Origin: Alphaproteobacteria bacterium
Lineage (GTDB): Bacteria > Pseudomonadota > Alphaproteobacteria > Reyranellales > Reyranellaceae
Direction: 5' to 3'
Length of the DNA: 64,000 nucleotides
NCBI GenBank assembly: GCA_017307275.1
Contig: JAFKFK010000031.1
Location: 61,199 to 125,198, forward strand
The notes beneath the pieces are model-generated. The model was not told the DNA's origin. It worked only from the letters and a program-made list of their open reading frames with translations, and searched no databases. The position numbers and the translations under genes are program-made. Positions 1 through 8,544 of the stretch are shown here, piece after piece (within the stretch, counting starts at the first letter, position 1; the number at the start of each line of letters is the position of its first letter).

Positions 1-807
1 CATCTGCAGCACGGGCCCATCGATCTCATCATCGAGGCCTTCGGCGCGTCTGGCGAAGTCGAACGCGCCTATGCGCAGGCGACGGAGCGGTTCGGCGACA
101 TTCTGCCGACTCTTGTCGGCGAGCTTCCACCCCTGCGCCGACCCTTGGGCGAAGCCTATCCGCTGCTGCAAGGACCGGTGGCGCGACGCATGGCCGAAGC
201 GACGTGGCCGCATCGCGCTGTCTACATCACGCCCATGGCCGCCGTTGCCGGCGCCGTGGCCGACGAGATGCTGCAGGCCCTGATCCGCGGCCGCACACTC
301 GACAAGGCCTATGTCAACGATGGCGGCGACATCGCCATCCATCTCACCTCAGGCCACGAACTGCGCGCCGGTATCTTTGCGCAGGGGCTCGATGGCGTGG
401 CGCGCCTCACGGCAGCGCGGCCGGTGCGCGGCATCGCCACCTCGGGCCGGGGCGGCCGCTCTTTTTCGCTGGGCATTGCCGATTCGGTCACGGTCCTCGC
501 GGCAACGGCGGCGGCCGCCGATGCGGCAGCGACCTTGATCGCCAATGCGGTGAACGTCGATCATCCGGCCGTCGAACGCCGGGCCGCCCGTGACCTCGAT
601 CCCGACAGCGACCTCGGCGATTTGCCGGTGACGGTTGCCGTCGGGGGGCTGCCTCTGGAAGCCGTTGCCGAGGCGCTGGATCGTGGAGTGGCCGAAGCGC
701 GTCGGTTGCGCCGATGCGGTCTGATCGACAGTGCGGCCTTGTTGCTGCAAGCGGAATGGCGGCTCGAAGCAGGGGATGCTCCCCTCGCTCTGGTGGAGGC
801 GCGATGA
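1..807 (+). CDS. UPF0280 family protein (ApbE-like), 5' truncated by window edge
   Basis: The frame is open from base 1, so the true start lies left of the window; 268 residues are visible. The conserved core of UPF0280 (COG2122, distant relatives of the ApbE FMN transferase) is seen: a Gly/Ala-rich segment with TPMAAVAGAVADEM, an NDGGDIAIHL stretch that resembles the ApbE nucleotide-handling NxGGD motif, and a late GIATSGRGGRS segment. Its stop overlaps the ATG of the DUF1185 gene (ATGA), so the two are translationally coupled. UPF0280 has no proven function. Its place at the head of a transporter/hydantoinase/enolase operon suggests a flavin-related or amide-processing accessory role, which is inference. 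Confidence 0.85.
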   Translation, partial: HLQHGPIDLIIEAFGASGEVERAYAQATERFGDILPTLVGELPPLRRPLGEAYPLLQGPVARRMAEATWPHRAVYITPMAAVAGAVADEMLQALIRGRTLDKAYVNDGGDIAIHLTSGHELRAGIFAQGLDGVARLTAARPVRGIATSGRGGRSFSLGIADSVTVLAATAAAADAAATLIANAVNVDHPAVERRAARDLDPDSDLGDLPVTVAVGGLPLEAVAEALDRGVAEARRLRRCGLIDSAALLLQAEWRLEAGDAPLALVEAR

Positions 808-1391
808 GCGATCTGGTGAAGGTGCGGAAGTACGTCGCGACGGTCGAGGAGACCTTGCACGACGGTGGTCCAGTGCTGGCGCGGCCCGTGGCCAAGGCCG
901 TGGTCGGCGCCGTGATCGCGAACCCCTATGCCGGCCGCCATGTTGCGGACATCCAGCCGATGATGAAGGCGCTGGAACCGCTGGCGGTCGATTTGACCGA
1001 GCGTGTGATGAAGATCCTGGGCGCCAAAGGGGCGGACCTCGAAGCCTACGGCAAGGGCGCCATTGTGGGGCTGGCCGGCGAACTGGAACATGCCGCTCTC
1101 TGGCATCAGCCCTCGGGCTTCGGCATTCGCCACGCCATGGGTGGGGCCAAATCTATCGTGCCGTCGACGGTGAAGGTGGCTGCCGCCGGCTCGCGTATCG
1201 ACATTCCGCTGCACCATGTGGCCGCGGCTTACGTGCGCAGCCATTTCGACGCCATCGAGTTCTGCGTGCCGGATGGACCCAAGCCCGACGAGATCGTGTT
1301 CATCGTCGCGGCCTCGATTGGCGGCCGTCCCCATGCGAGGGTGGGCGGGCTGACGGCGGCAGAAATCAAGGTGGGAGACGGCCAACGATGA
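804..1391 (+). CDS. DUF1185 ('amino acid synthesis') family protein
   Basis: This 195-residue protein matches the DUF1185/AA_synth family in length and in features such as VRKYVATVEETLHDGG at the N-terminus, PYAGRHVADIQPMM near residue 40, and the late HARVGGLTAAEI. The family name reflects an old genetic association; no enzymatic reaction is established to my knowledge. The start is the ATG at 804, inside the stop of the UPF0280 gene; upstream in-frame starts would only overlap that gene further. The end overlaps the next ATG by four bases. UPF0280 and DUF1185 side by side with hydantoinase- and enolase-type genes suggests a shared step in catabolism, not in biosynthesis (inference). Confidence 0.85.
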   Translation: MSDLVKVRKYVATVEETLHDGGPVLARPVAKAVVGAVIANPYAGRHVADIQPMMKALEPLAVDLTERVMKILGAKGADLEAYGKGAIVGLAGELEHAALWHQPSGFGIRHAMGGAKSIVPSTVKVAAAGSRIDIPLHHVAAAYVRSHFDAIEFCVPDGPKPDEIVFIVAASIGGRPHARVGGLTAAEIKVGDGQR

Positions 1392-1765
1392 GCGATCCTT
1401 TGGCGGCGGCGATGGGCGCCCTCGACGACTATCTGGCCGCGCTCAATCGCGGTGACGAACCCGGCGTCAACGCGGCCTGCAATTTCCCGCATGTGCGGCT
1501 GGCGGGCGGCAAGGTCGTCGTCTGGCCGAACCACGGCGACTACAAGCTCGGAGATTTCATCGCGCGCGCCGGCGACGGGTGGCATCACAGCACCTGGGAC
1601 GAGCGGACGCCGATCCACGCCGGCAAGAACAAGGTGCACCTCAAGGTGAAGTTCAGCCGTTGGCGCAAGGACGAGTCGCTGATCGGCACTTTCGAGACGA
1701 TCTACATCGTGACCCTGCAGGAGGGGCACTGGGGCATCCAGGCGCGGTCGAGTTTCGCCGATTGA
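1388..1765 (+). CDS. Small NTF2-like hypothetical protein
   Basis: A 125-residue cytosolic protein with no signal peptide or membrane segment. The opening alpha-helix with LDDYLAALNRGDEPGVNAA and the later strands (FETIYIVTLQEGHWGIQARS) are typical of the NTF2/SnoaL alpha+beta cone fold, which in other bacteria includes small isomerases, dehydratases and binding proteins. The ATG overlaps the stop of the DUF1185 gene, so it belongs to the same operon. No catalytic residues can be assigned. A role as a substrate-binding or isomerising helper for the downstream enolases is possible but unproven. Confidence 0.75.
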   Translation: MSDPLAAAMGALDDYLAALNRGDEPGVNAACNFPHVRLAGGKVVVWPNHGDYKLGDFIARAGDGWHHSTWDERTPIHAGKNKVHLKVKFSRWRKDESLIGTFETIYIVTLQEGHWGIQARSSFAD

Positions 1766-1766
1766 T

Positions 1767-1808
1767 GCCCGGCTGGTCTGTTGTGTGCTTGTGAGGTGTG
1801 GGCCGGGC
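1767..1808 (+). promoter_or_regulatory. Weak inverted repeat between the UPF0280 trio and the importer genes
   Basis: GCCCGGC at 1767-1773 is repeated as GCCGGGC at 1802-1808, giving a seven-base GC stem with a long loop of about 28 bases. No T-run follows. The 98-base gap 1766-1863 is the only large break in the plus-strand operon, so it may hold an attenuator, a processing site or an internal promoter. In GC-rich DNA such a repeat can also arise by chance. Confidence 0.25.
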
Positions 1809-1863
1809 TCGGTAGGTTCGGTTCAGGGAGAGTGAGTTTCATCATTCCACGAAGGGGGACTTC

Positions 1864-3084
1864 ATGCTGACCCGCAATCGTTTGCTCGCCGGCACTGCTG
1901 CGCTCGTCGCGGCATCGCTGGCCACCTTGGGACTGGCCGGCCCGGCCGCGGCCCAGGCGCCGATCAAGATCGGCGAAATGAACAGCTACAAGGTCTTTCC
2001 GGCCTTCCTCGAGCCCTACAAGAAGGGCATCGAACTGGCCGTCGAAGAGGTCAACGCCGCGGGCGGCGTGCTCGGTCGCAAGATCGAGGTCGTGAGTCGC
2101 GACGATAACGGCAATCCCGGCGATGCCGTGCGCGTCGCCGAGGAGCTGCTGAGCCGCGAAGGGGCGGCGTTCCTGATCGGCACCTTCCCGTCGAACGTCG
2201 GCCTGGCCGTCGCCGACTTCGCCAAGCAGCGCAAGGTGCTGTTCATCGCTGCGGAGCCGCTCACCGACAAGATCGTCTGGGACTCGGGCAACGCCTACAC
2301 CTACCGCCTGCGCACCTCGACCTACATGCAGACGGCGATGCTCATTCCCGACGCCGCCAAGCTCAAGAAGAAGCGCTGGGCGATCGTCTATCCTAACTAC
2401 GAGTATGGCCAGTCGGCGACGGCGGCCTTCAAGAAGCTCCTCAAGGAGAAGCAGCCCGACGTCGAGTTCGTCATCGAGCAGGCACCGCCGCTCGGCAAGA
2501 TCGACGCCGGCGCCGTGGCGCAGGCATTGGCCGACGCCAAGCCTGACGCGATCTTCTCCTCGTTGTTCGGTCCCGACCTCGCTAAGTTCGTACGCGAGGG
2601 TCAGCAGCGTGGCCTCTTCAAGGGCGTCGAGGTGTTCAATCTCCTCGCTGGTGAGCCGGAGTACCTCGATCCGCTCAAGGAAGAAGCGCCGGAAGGCTGG
2701 TACGTGACCGGCTATCCCTGGAGCGAGATCAAGACGCCCGAGCACACCAAGTTCCTCAATGCCTATCAGGCGAAGTTCAAGGACTATCCGCGGCTCGGTT
2801 CCGTTGTGGGCTACGCGACCGTGATGTCGGCGGCCGAAGCGATCAAGAAGGCAGGCTCGCTCGATCAGGAGAAGCTGCTCGCCGCGATGAGCGGCCTTAC
2901 CCTGATGACGCCGTTCGGCATGATCCAGTACCGCCCGATCGATCATCAGTCGACGATGGGTGCCTATGTCGGTCGCATCGGCGTCAAGGACGGCAAGGGT
3001 GTCATGAAGGACTGGCGCTTCGTCGACGGCAAGGATGCCCTGCCGAGCGATGCCGAAGTTCAGAAGATGAGGCCGAAGAACTGA
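1864..3084 (+). CDS. ABC transporter periplasmic substrate-binding protein, branched-chain/amide type
   Basis: A 406-residue class I periplasmic binding protein (Peripla_BP_6, LivJ-like). An N-terminal signal peptide runs to about residue 31 (Ala-rich core ending PAAAQA). The mature part opens with IKIGEMNSYKVFPAF and shows the usual ELAVEEVNAAGGVLGRKIE segment near residue 60. An AAGGGGGA-like ribosome site (GAAGGGGGA) lies just before the ATG. It delivers ligand to the fused permease and two ATPases that follow directly. The family takes up amino acids, amides, urea and aromatic acids; the neighbouring hydantoinase and amidase make an amide-like ligand more likely than leucine (inference). 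Confidence 0.92.
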   Translation: MLTRNRLLAGTAALVAASLATLGLAGPAAAQAPIKIGEMNSYKVFPAFLEPYKKGIELAVEEVNAAGGVLGRKIEVVSRDDNGNPGDAVRVAEELLSREGAAFLIGTFPSNVGLAVADFAKQRKVLFIAAEPLTDKIVWDSGNAYTYRLRTSTYMQTAMLIPDAAKLKKKRWAIVYPNYEYGQSATAAFKKLLKEKQPDVEFVIEQAPPLGKIDAGAVAQALADAKPDAIFSSLFGPDLAKFVREGQQRGLFKGVEVFNLLAGEPEYLDPLKEEAPEGWYVTGYPWSEIKTPEHTKFLNAYQAKFKDYPRLGSVVGYATVMSAAEAIKKAGSLDQEKLLAAMSGLTLMTPFGMIQYRPIDHQSTMGAYVGRIGVKDGKGVMKDWRFVDGKDALPSDAEVQKMRPKN

Positions 3085-3121
3085 TGGTGGTTCTGCCACC
3101 GTCGTCCCGACAGCTTAGTTC

Positions 3122-4999
3122 GTGACTCTATCTTCGATCCTCATCCAGCTTCTGAACGGGCTGGCCGCCGCCTCGTCGCTGTTCCTGGTGTCGGCCGGCC
3201 TGTCGCTGATCTTTGGCGTCACGCGAATCGTGAACTTTGCCCACGGTTCGCTCTACATGCTGGGGCTCTACGGCGCCTATTCGCTGATCGAGCTGTTCGG
3301 CCGCACGCCGCTGGGCTTCTGGAGTGCGGTCGTGCTGGCCGCGCTCGCAGTCGGGCTGGTCGGCGTGCTGATCGAACTCGCGGTGCTGCGGCGCATCTAT
3401 CGCGCGCCCGAGCTGTTTCAGCTTCTGGCGACCTTCGCCATCGTCCTGATCATCAAGGACATCGCGCTCTTCACCTGGGGCGCGGAAGACCTGGTGGGAC
3501 CGCGAGCGCCGGGCCTGTCAATGGCCGTCGAGATCCTGGGCAAGCGCGTGCCGGCCTACGATCTGCTGCTGATCGTCATCGGGCCGCTGGTTCTGGCAGC
3601 CATCTGGCTATTGCTGACCCGCACCCGCTGGGGTGCGCTGGTGCGCGCCGCCACGCAGGACCGCGAGATGGTGGGTGCGCTGGGGGTCGATCAGGCCAAG
3701 CTCTTCACCTCGGTCTTCTTCGTCGGCGCCGTGCTGGCCGGGCTGGGCGGGGCGCTGCAGATCCCGCGCGAGCCGGCCAATCTCGAACTCGACCTCGCCG
3801 TCATCGCCGACGCCTTTGTGGTCACTGTCGTGGGTGGGCTGGGCAGCATCGGTGGCGCCTTCCTGGCGGCAGTGATCATCGGCGTCGCCAAGGCCTTCTG
3901 TATCGGTATCGGCAGTGTCACCTGGTTCGGCGTCGAGATTTCCTTCTCCAAGCTCACTCTCGTGGTCGAATTCCTGATCATGGCGCTGGTGCTGGTCGTG
4001 CGGCCCTATGGCTTGCTGGGCAAGCCGCAGGCCGCGCAACGTGTTGCGGCCGAACCGGCGCCGCCGTTCACCGTGCCCTCGTGGACCTTCGCGCTGGTCT
4101 GGCTGGCATTGCTCATCGTCGTTCCGTGGGTCACGGACCGCTATGCAGCGATCCTGCTGACCGACATCGTCTGCTTCGCGCTGTTCTCGGTCTCGCTGCA
4201 CTTCATCATGGGACCGGCCGGCATGGTGTCGTTCGGCCATGCCGCCTATTTCGGCATCGGTGCCTATGCGGCGGGTCTCCTGCTGAAGCGCGTCGGCCTG
4301 CCGATGGAGGCGGCGCTGCTGATCGCGCCCCTGGTCGCCGGCGCCTTCGCCATCGTCTACGGCTGGTTCTGCGTGCGTCTCTCCGGCGTCTATCTCGCCA
4401 TGCTGACGCTCGCCTTTGCGCAGATCAGCTGGTCGATCGTCTTCCAGTGGGATTCCGTCACCGGCGGCAGCAACGGTGTGTTCGGTGTCTGGCCGTCTCC
4501 ATGGCTCGCCGACAAGACGGTCTACTACTATCTCGCTCTAACCTTGTGTGGCGCAGGCATCGCCTTTCTCTGGCGCGTGATGTTTTCGCCCTTCGGCTAT
4601 GCGCTGCGCGCCGGCCGCGATTCGCCGTTGCGCGCCGAGGCCATCGGCATCGACCTGCGTCGCTTCCAGTGGGCCGCCTTCGTCCTCGTGGGCGCATTGG
4701 CGGGTCTCGCTGGCGCCGTCTATGCCTTCTCCAAGGGCAGCATCTCGCCCTCGACCATCTCGATTGCGCAGTCGACCGACGGTCTGGTCATGGTGTTGCT
4801 GGGCGGAGTTGAGACCCTGACCGGGCCGGTCGTCGGTGCCGCGATCTTTACCTGGCTGCGCGACGTCGTGGCGCGCAACACCGAATTCTGGCGGGCCGTC
4901 ATCGGTCTCGTGATCCTGCTGATCGTGCTGCTGTTTCCGCAGGGACTGGTCGGCGGCCTCAAGGCGCTGGCGATGCGGTGGCGGGAGCGGCACGCATGA
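3122..4999 (+). CDS. Fused LivH-LivM branched-chain-type ABC permease
   Basis: 625 residues, about the sum of LivH and LivM. The N-terminal half (about 1-295) has the LivH hallmarks (GLSLIFGVTRIVNFAHGS near residue 25 and a later GGLGSIGGAF), and the C-terminal half (about 320-625) has LivM hallmarks (GPAGMVSFGHAAYFGIGAYA, LAMLTLAFAQISW). A Pro/Ala-rich linker near residue 305 joins them. Both halves are strongly hydrophobic with many membrane helices. The start is GTG at 3122; the end overlaps the next ATG by four bases. Such fusions are known in alphaproteobacteria; the fixed 1:1 pairing is mechanistically neutral. Specificity follows the upstream binding protein. Confidence 0.93.
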   Translation: MTLSSILIQLLNGLAAASSLFLVSAGLSLIFGVTRIVNFAHGSLYMLGLYGAYSLIELFGRTPLGFWSAVVLAALAVGLVGVLIELAVLRRIYRAPELFQLLATFAIVLIIKDIALFTWGAEDLVGPRAPGLSMAVEILGKRVPAYDLLLIVIGPLVLAAIWLLLTRTRWGALVRAATQDREMVGALGVDQAKLFTSVFFVGAVLAGLGGALQIPREPANLELDLAVIADAFVVTVVGGLGSIGGAFLAAVIIGVAKAFCIGIGSVTWFGVEISFSKLTLVVEFLIMALVLVVRPYGLLGKPQAAQRVAAEPAPPFTVPSWTFALVWLALLIVVPWVTDRYAAILLTDIVCFALFSVSLHFIMGPAGMVSFGHAAYFGIGAYAAGLLLKRVGLPMEAALLIAPLVAGAFAIVYGWFCVRLSGVYLAMLTLAFAQISWSIVFQWDSVTGGSNGVFGVWPSPWLADKTVYYYLALTLCGAGIAFLWRVMFSPFGYALRAGRDSPLRAEAIGIDLRRFQWAAFVLVGALAGLAGAVYAFSKGSISPSTISIAQSTDGLVMVLLGGVETLTGPVVGAAIFTWLRDVVARNTEFWRAVIGLVILLIVLLFPQGLVGGLKALAMRWRERHA

Positions 5000-5745
5000 G
5001 CAGCGCCGTTCTCCAGGTCGAAGGGTTGCACAAGGCCTTCGGCGGCGTGCAGGCGGTGGCTGATGTCTCGTTTGCCGTCGCGGCCGGCGAGATGCTGGCG
5101 CTGATCGGTCCCAACGGCGCGGGCAAGAGTACCTGCTTCAACATGCTGAACGGCCAGCTCAGCCCGGATGCCGGCATCGTACGCCTCGAAGGCCGCGATA
5201 TCGTGGGCTTGCGTCCGCGCGCCATCTGGCGGCTGGGCGTAGGCCGTACCTTCCAGATCACGGCGACCTTCGCGTCTCTGTCGGTGCGCGAGAATGTGCA
5301 GATGGCGCTCTATTCTCATACCGGTCGCCTGCGCTCCCTGCTGCAGCGTTTCGGTGCGGCGTTCCGACCGGAAGCGGATGCCTTGCTGGAGCAGGTCGGC
5401 ATGCTCGATCAGGCCGAACGTGTTTGCGGTGTGCTGGCCTATGGCGACCTGAAGCGGGTCGAACTCGCCATCGCACTCGCCAACCAGCCCCGGCTTCTCC
5501 TGATGGATGAACCAACCGCCGGCATGGCGCCCAAGGAACGGGTGGCGCTGATGGAGTTGACGGCACAGGTGGCGCGGGCGCGCAATATCGCCGTGCTGTT
5601 CACCGAGCACGATATGGACGTGGTCTTCTCCCAGGCCGACCGCATCATCGTACTCGACCGCGGCCAGCTCATCGCCGGCGGAACACCTGAAGAGGTGCGC
5701 AGCAATCCCAATGTGCGCGCCGTCTATCTCGGGAGCGTCCACTGA
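4996..5745 (+). CDS. livG: ABC transporter ATP-binding protein LivG
   Basis: A 249-residue nucleotide-binding subunit of the branched-chain-type importer. Walker A is GPNGAGKST at residues 38-46, the signature region is LAYGDLKRVELAIAL and Walker B is LLLMDEPTAGM, with the C-terminal EHDMDVVF switch His typical of LivG. The ATG at 4996 overlaps the permease stop (ATGA); an in-frame ATG 18 bases upstream lies inside the permease gene and is less likely. The stop shares one base with the LivF start. Functions on the cytoplasmic side with LivF as a heterodimer. Confidence 0.94.
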   Translation: MSSAVLQVEGLHKAFGGVQAVADVSFAVAAGEMLALIGPNGAGKSTCFNMLNGQLSPDAGIVRLEGRDIVGLRPRAIWRLGVGRTFQITATFASLSVRENVQMALYSHTGRLRSLLQRFGAAFRPEADALLEQVGMLDQAERVCGVLAYGDLKRVELAIALANQPRLLLMDEPTAGMAPKERVALMELTAQVARARNIAVLFTEHDMDVVFSQADRIIVLDRGQLIAGGTPEEVRSNPNVRAVYLGSVH

Positions 5746-6446
5746 TGCTCGAAGTCCGCGACCTGCATGCCTTCTACGGCCGCGCGCATATCCTGCATGG
5801 CGTTTCGCTGGAGGCGCGTGCGGGCGAGGTCGTGGCGTTGCTCGGCCGCAACGGCGCCGGCAAGTCGACAGCCATGAAGGCGATCATGGGGCTGGTGCCT
5901 CCGGCCCACGGCGAGGTGTCCTTTGCCGGCCAGCGCATCGACCGTCTGCCTCCTTATCGGATTGCGCGTCTCGGATTGGGCTATGTGCCGGAGGAACGGC
6001 GCATCTTCACTGAGCTGACGGTGGTGGAGAATCTCGAAGTCGGCCGCCAGCCGGCGCGCGACGGTGCACCAACCTGGACCGAGGACAAGCTCTTCGCGCT
6101 CTTTCCCAACCTGGCCGGCATGCGGGAGCGGCCGGGCGGGCGCATGTCGGGTGGCGAGCAGCAGATGCTCACCATCGCCCGCACCCTGATGGGCAATCCG
6201 CGCTGCGTGCTCCTAGATGAGCCATCGGAAGGGCTGGCGCCAATCATCGTCGAGCAGATGGCGAATTCCATCCGGGCGCTGAAGGGCGAGGGGCTTTGCG
6301 TGCTGCTCAGCGAACAGAACCTGCATTTCTCGCAGGCCGTCGCGGACCGTGCCTATATCATCGAGAAGGGCCAGATCCGCTTCGGCGGCTCGATGGCCGA
6401 GCTGACAGCCGACGCTTCGCTGCGTGAACAGTACCTATCGGTTTGA
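5745..6446 (+). CDS. livF: ABC transporter ATP-binding protein LivF
   Basis: 233 residues, usual LivF length. Walker A GRNGAGKST at residues 34-42, signature MSGGEQQML, Walker B CVLLDEPSEGLAP, and the LivF-type LSEQNL switch region in place of EHD. The start overlaps the LivG stop by one base and the hydantoinase gene starts three bases after its stop, so importer and enzyme are made from one message. Together with LivG it powers the LivHM fusion. Confidence 0.94.
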   Translation: MLEVRDLHAFYGRAHILHGVSLEARAGEVVALLGRNGAGKSTAMKAIMGLVPPAHGEVSFAGQRIDRLPPYRIARLGLGYVPEERRIFTELTVVENLEVGRQPARDGAPTWTEDKLFALFPNLAGMRERPGGRMSGGEQQMLTIARTLMGNPRCVLLDEPSEGLAPIIVEQMANSIRALKGEGLCVLLSEQNLHFSQAVADRAYIIEKGQIRFGGSMAELTADASLREQYLSV

Positions 6447-6448
6447 AC

Positions 6449-8494
6449 ATGTCTTCCAAAAGCAGTTTTACCGTTGGCATCGACGTCGGCGGGACCTTCA
6501 CCGACCTGCTGGCGATCGATCCCGAAACCCGCGAGGTGAAGCTCGCGAAGGTGCCGACCACCGTCGACAACCAGGCAATCGGCTTCATGGCGGCGCTCGC
6601 TTCTGCGAGCCTCGACCCCGCCGTACTGCAGGCCGTGGTGCATGGCACGACCACGACGACCAACGCGCTGCTGGAGCGCAAGATCGCCAAGGTCGGGCTG
6701 ATCACCACCCAAGGCTTCCGCGACGTGCTGGAACTCGGACGTCGTACACGGCCGCAGCCCTATGGCCTGCGTGGCACGTTCCGGCCGATGATCGACCGCG
6801 AGGTGCGCCTCGAAGTGCCGGAGCGCATGGACGCCGACGGCAAGGTGCTGACGCCGCTCGACGAGGCGGCCGTGGCCGAGGCGGCGAAGAAGCTGCTGGC
6901 CCAGGGCTGCGAGGCCGTCGTCATCCACTTCCTGCACAGCTACATCAATCCGGCACACGAACGGCGCGCGGCGGAGATCGTGCGCGGGCTCTGGCCTAAC
7001 GCCTATGTCACGGCGGGACACGTCATTCTGTCGGAATATCGCGAATACGAACGCGGCGTGACGGCTGCGGTCAACGCCTCGGTGCAGCCGGTGCTGGATC
7101 GCTATCTCTCGCGCCTGCGCAAGGAGCTTGGCGCCAAAGGTTTCGACCGCGACCTGCTGGTGATGCAGGGCAATGGCGGCACGATCTCCTCGCAGCTTAT
7201 CGCCGAGGCCGCCGTGAACACGGTGATGTCGGGACCGGCATCGGGGGTGATGGCGGCGGCCTATACAGGCCGCGCGTCGGGCCATCCCAACTTGATCACC
7301 TACGACATGGGCGGCACCTCGACCGATGTCGGGCTGATCGAGAATGCCGTGCCGCAGGTTTCGGGTGAGCTGGAGCTGGAATATGCCCTGCCGATCCATG
7401 TGCCCATGGTCGACGTCCATACGATCGGTGCCGGCGGTGGCTCGATCGCCTCTGTCGATGCGGCGGGCATGCTGCGGGTCGGTCCCGAGAGCGCAGGCGC
7501 GCGGCCGGGTCCCATCTGCTATGGCCGCGGCGGCACGGAACCCACGATCACTGATGCCAATCTGATCCTGGGCCGGCTCAACCCCGACCGGCTGCTGGGT
7601 GTCGACAACAAGGTGACGCTGGATCGCGTGCGCGATCTCGTCCTGGAGAAGGTAGGCTCGCGGCTCGGGCTCGATGCCGGGGCGGCGGCTGCTGCAATTC
7701 TGCGGATCGCCAACGATCGCATGGCCGGCGCCATCCGGCTGGTGTCGTTGTCGCGCGGCCACGATCCGCGCGACTTCGCGCTCTTTGCCTTCGGCGGGGC
7801 CGGCCCGTTGCACGCCACGGCCTTGGCGCGCGAGCTCGCCATTCCGACCGTGCTGGTGCCGGCGCGGCCCGGCATCACCAACGCGCTGGGCTGCGTCGTG
7901 GCCGACCTGCGCCACGACTATGTGCGTACCGTGAACAAGCCCCTGTCGGCCGTCGACGACGCCACGGTGGCGCGCATCTATGCCGAGCAGGCGGCCGAGG
8001 GCGAGGCCACCATCGCGCGCGAGGGCGTGCCGGTGCGCGAGCTGCGCCGCGTGTTGGCCGCCGACATGCAGTTCCAGGGGCAGAGCCACATCCTGTCCGT
8101 CGGCGTGGACAGCGCGGATATCGGCGTTGCCGGCCTGCACAAGGCTTTTGCCGCCGCCTACTTCCGCCGTTTCGGCATCGAGCTGGCGGAAATCCCGCCG
8201 GTACTGGTGAACCTGCACACGGCCGTTATCGGCGTGCGGCCGGAGATTTCGCTCGGCGCGCTCGCGGCTACGGAACGCGCACCGACGTTGAAGGCAGCGC
8301 AGGCCGGTGAGCGGCGTGTCTGGTTCAACGATGGCTGGCGCGAAACACCGGTCTATGCGCGCGAGAAGCTGCCGCTCGACGTGGCCTTCGAAGGGCCGGC
8401 GATCCTCGAGCAGCTCGATTGCACGACGGTCGTCGAACCTGGCGACAAGGTCCGTCAGGACAAGCTCGGCAATTTGCTGATAACAGTCGGCTAA
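6449..8494 (+). CDS. hyuA: Hydantoinase/oxoprolinase family protein, HyuA type
   Basis: 681 residues, the length of the HyuA/N-methylhydantoinase A subunit. The ATP-binding actin-like fold opens with GIDVGGTFTDLLAID at about residue 9, followed by VVHGTTTTTNALLER, the central YDMGGTSTDVGLI phosphate motif and GAGGGSIA. HyuA enzymes use ATP to open hydantoin-, oxoproline- or acetone-like substrates, normally as HyuA-HyuB pairs. No HyuB gene is present here, the next genes being enolases. The ATG at 6449 is preferred over a TTG two codons earlier that overlaps the LivF stop. Either it acts alone, as some 5-oxoprolinase relatives do when fused, or a partner lies elsewhere. Confidence 0.9.
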   Translation: MSSKSSFTVGIDVGGTFTDLLAIDPETREVKLAKVPTTVDNQAIGFMAALASASLDPAVLQAVVHGTTTTTNALLERKIAKVGLITTQGFRDVLELGRRTRPQPYGLRGTFRPMIDREVRLEVPERMDADGKVLTPLDEAAVAEAAKKLLAQGCEAVVIHFLHSYINPAHERRAAEIVRGLWPNAYVTAGHVILSEYREYERGVTAAVNASVQPVLDRYLSRLRKELGAKGFDRDLLVMQGNGGTISSQLIAEAAVNTVMSGPASGVMAAAYTGRASGHPNLITYDMGGTSTDVGLIENAVPQVSGELELEYALPIHVPMVDVHTIGAGGGSIASVDAAGMLRVGPESAGARPGPICYGRGGTEPTITDANLILGRLNPDRLLGVDNKVTLDRVRDLVLEKVGSRLGLDAGAAAAAILRIANDRMAGAIRLVSLSRGHDPRDFALFAFGGAGPLHATALARELAIPTVLVPARPGITNALGCVVADLRHDYVRTVNKPLSAVDDATVARIYAEQAAEGEATIAREGVPVRELRRVLAADMQFQGQSHILSVGVDSADIGVAGLHKAFAAAYFRRFGIELAEIPPVLVNLHTAVIGVRPEISLGALAATERAPTLKAAQAGERRVWFNDGWRETPVYAREKLPLDVAFEGPAILEQLDCTTVVEPGDKVRQDKLGNLLITVG

Positions 8495-8516
8495 CGAAAA
8501 GTTTGGAGGAACGTCG

Positions 8517-8544
8517 ATGAAGGTGACGCCATGAAGGTCACGGA
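8517..8544 (+). repeat. 14-bp tandem duplication of a start region, creating a five-codon leader ORF
   Basis: ATGAAGGTGACGCC (8517-8530) is followed at once by ATGAAGGTCACGGA (8531-8544), 12 of 14 bases identical. A good ribosome site, GGAGG at 8505-8509, sits seven bases before the first ATG. That ATG opens a five-codon frame (M-K-V-T-P) whose TGA overlaps the ATG of the enolase gene. Because 14 is not a multiple of three, the first ATG cannot feed the enolase frame; translation would have to couple through the overlapping stop/start or start directly at the second ATG. Confidence 0.7.
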
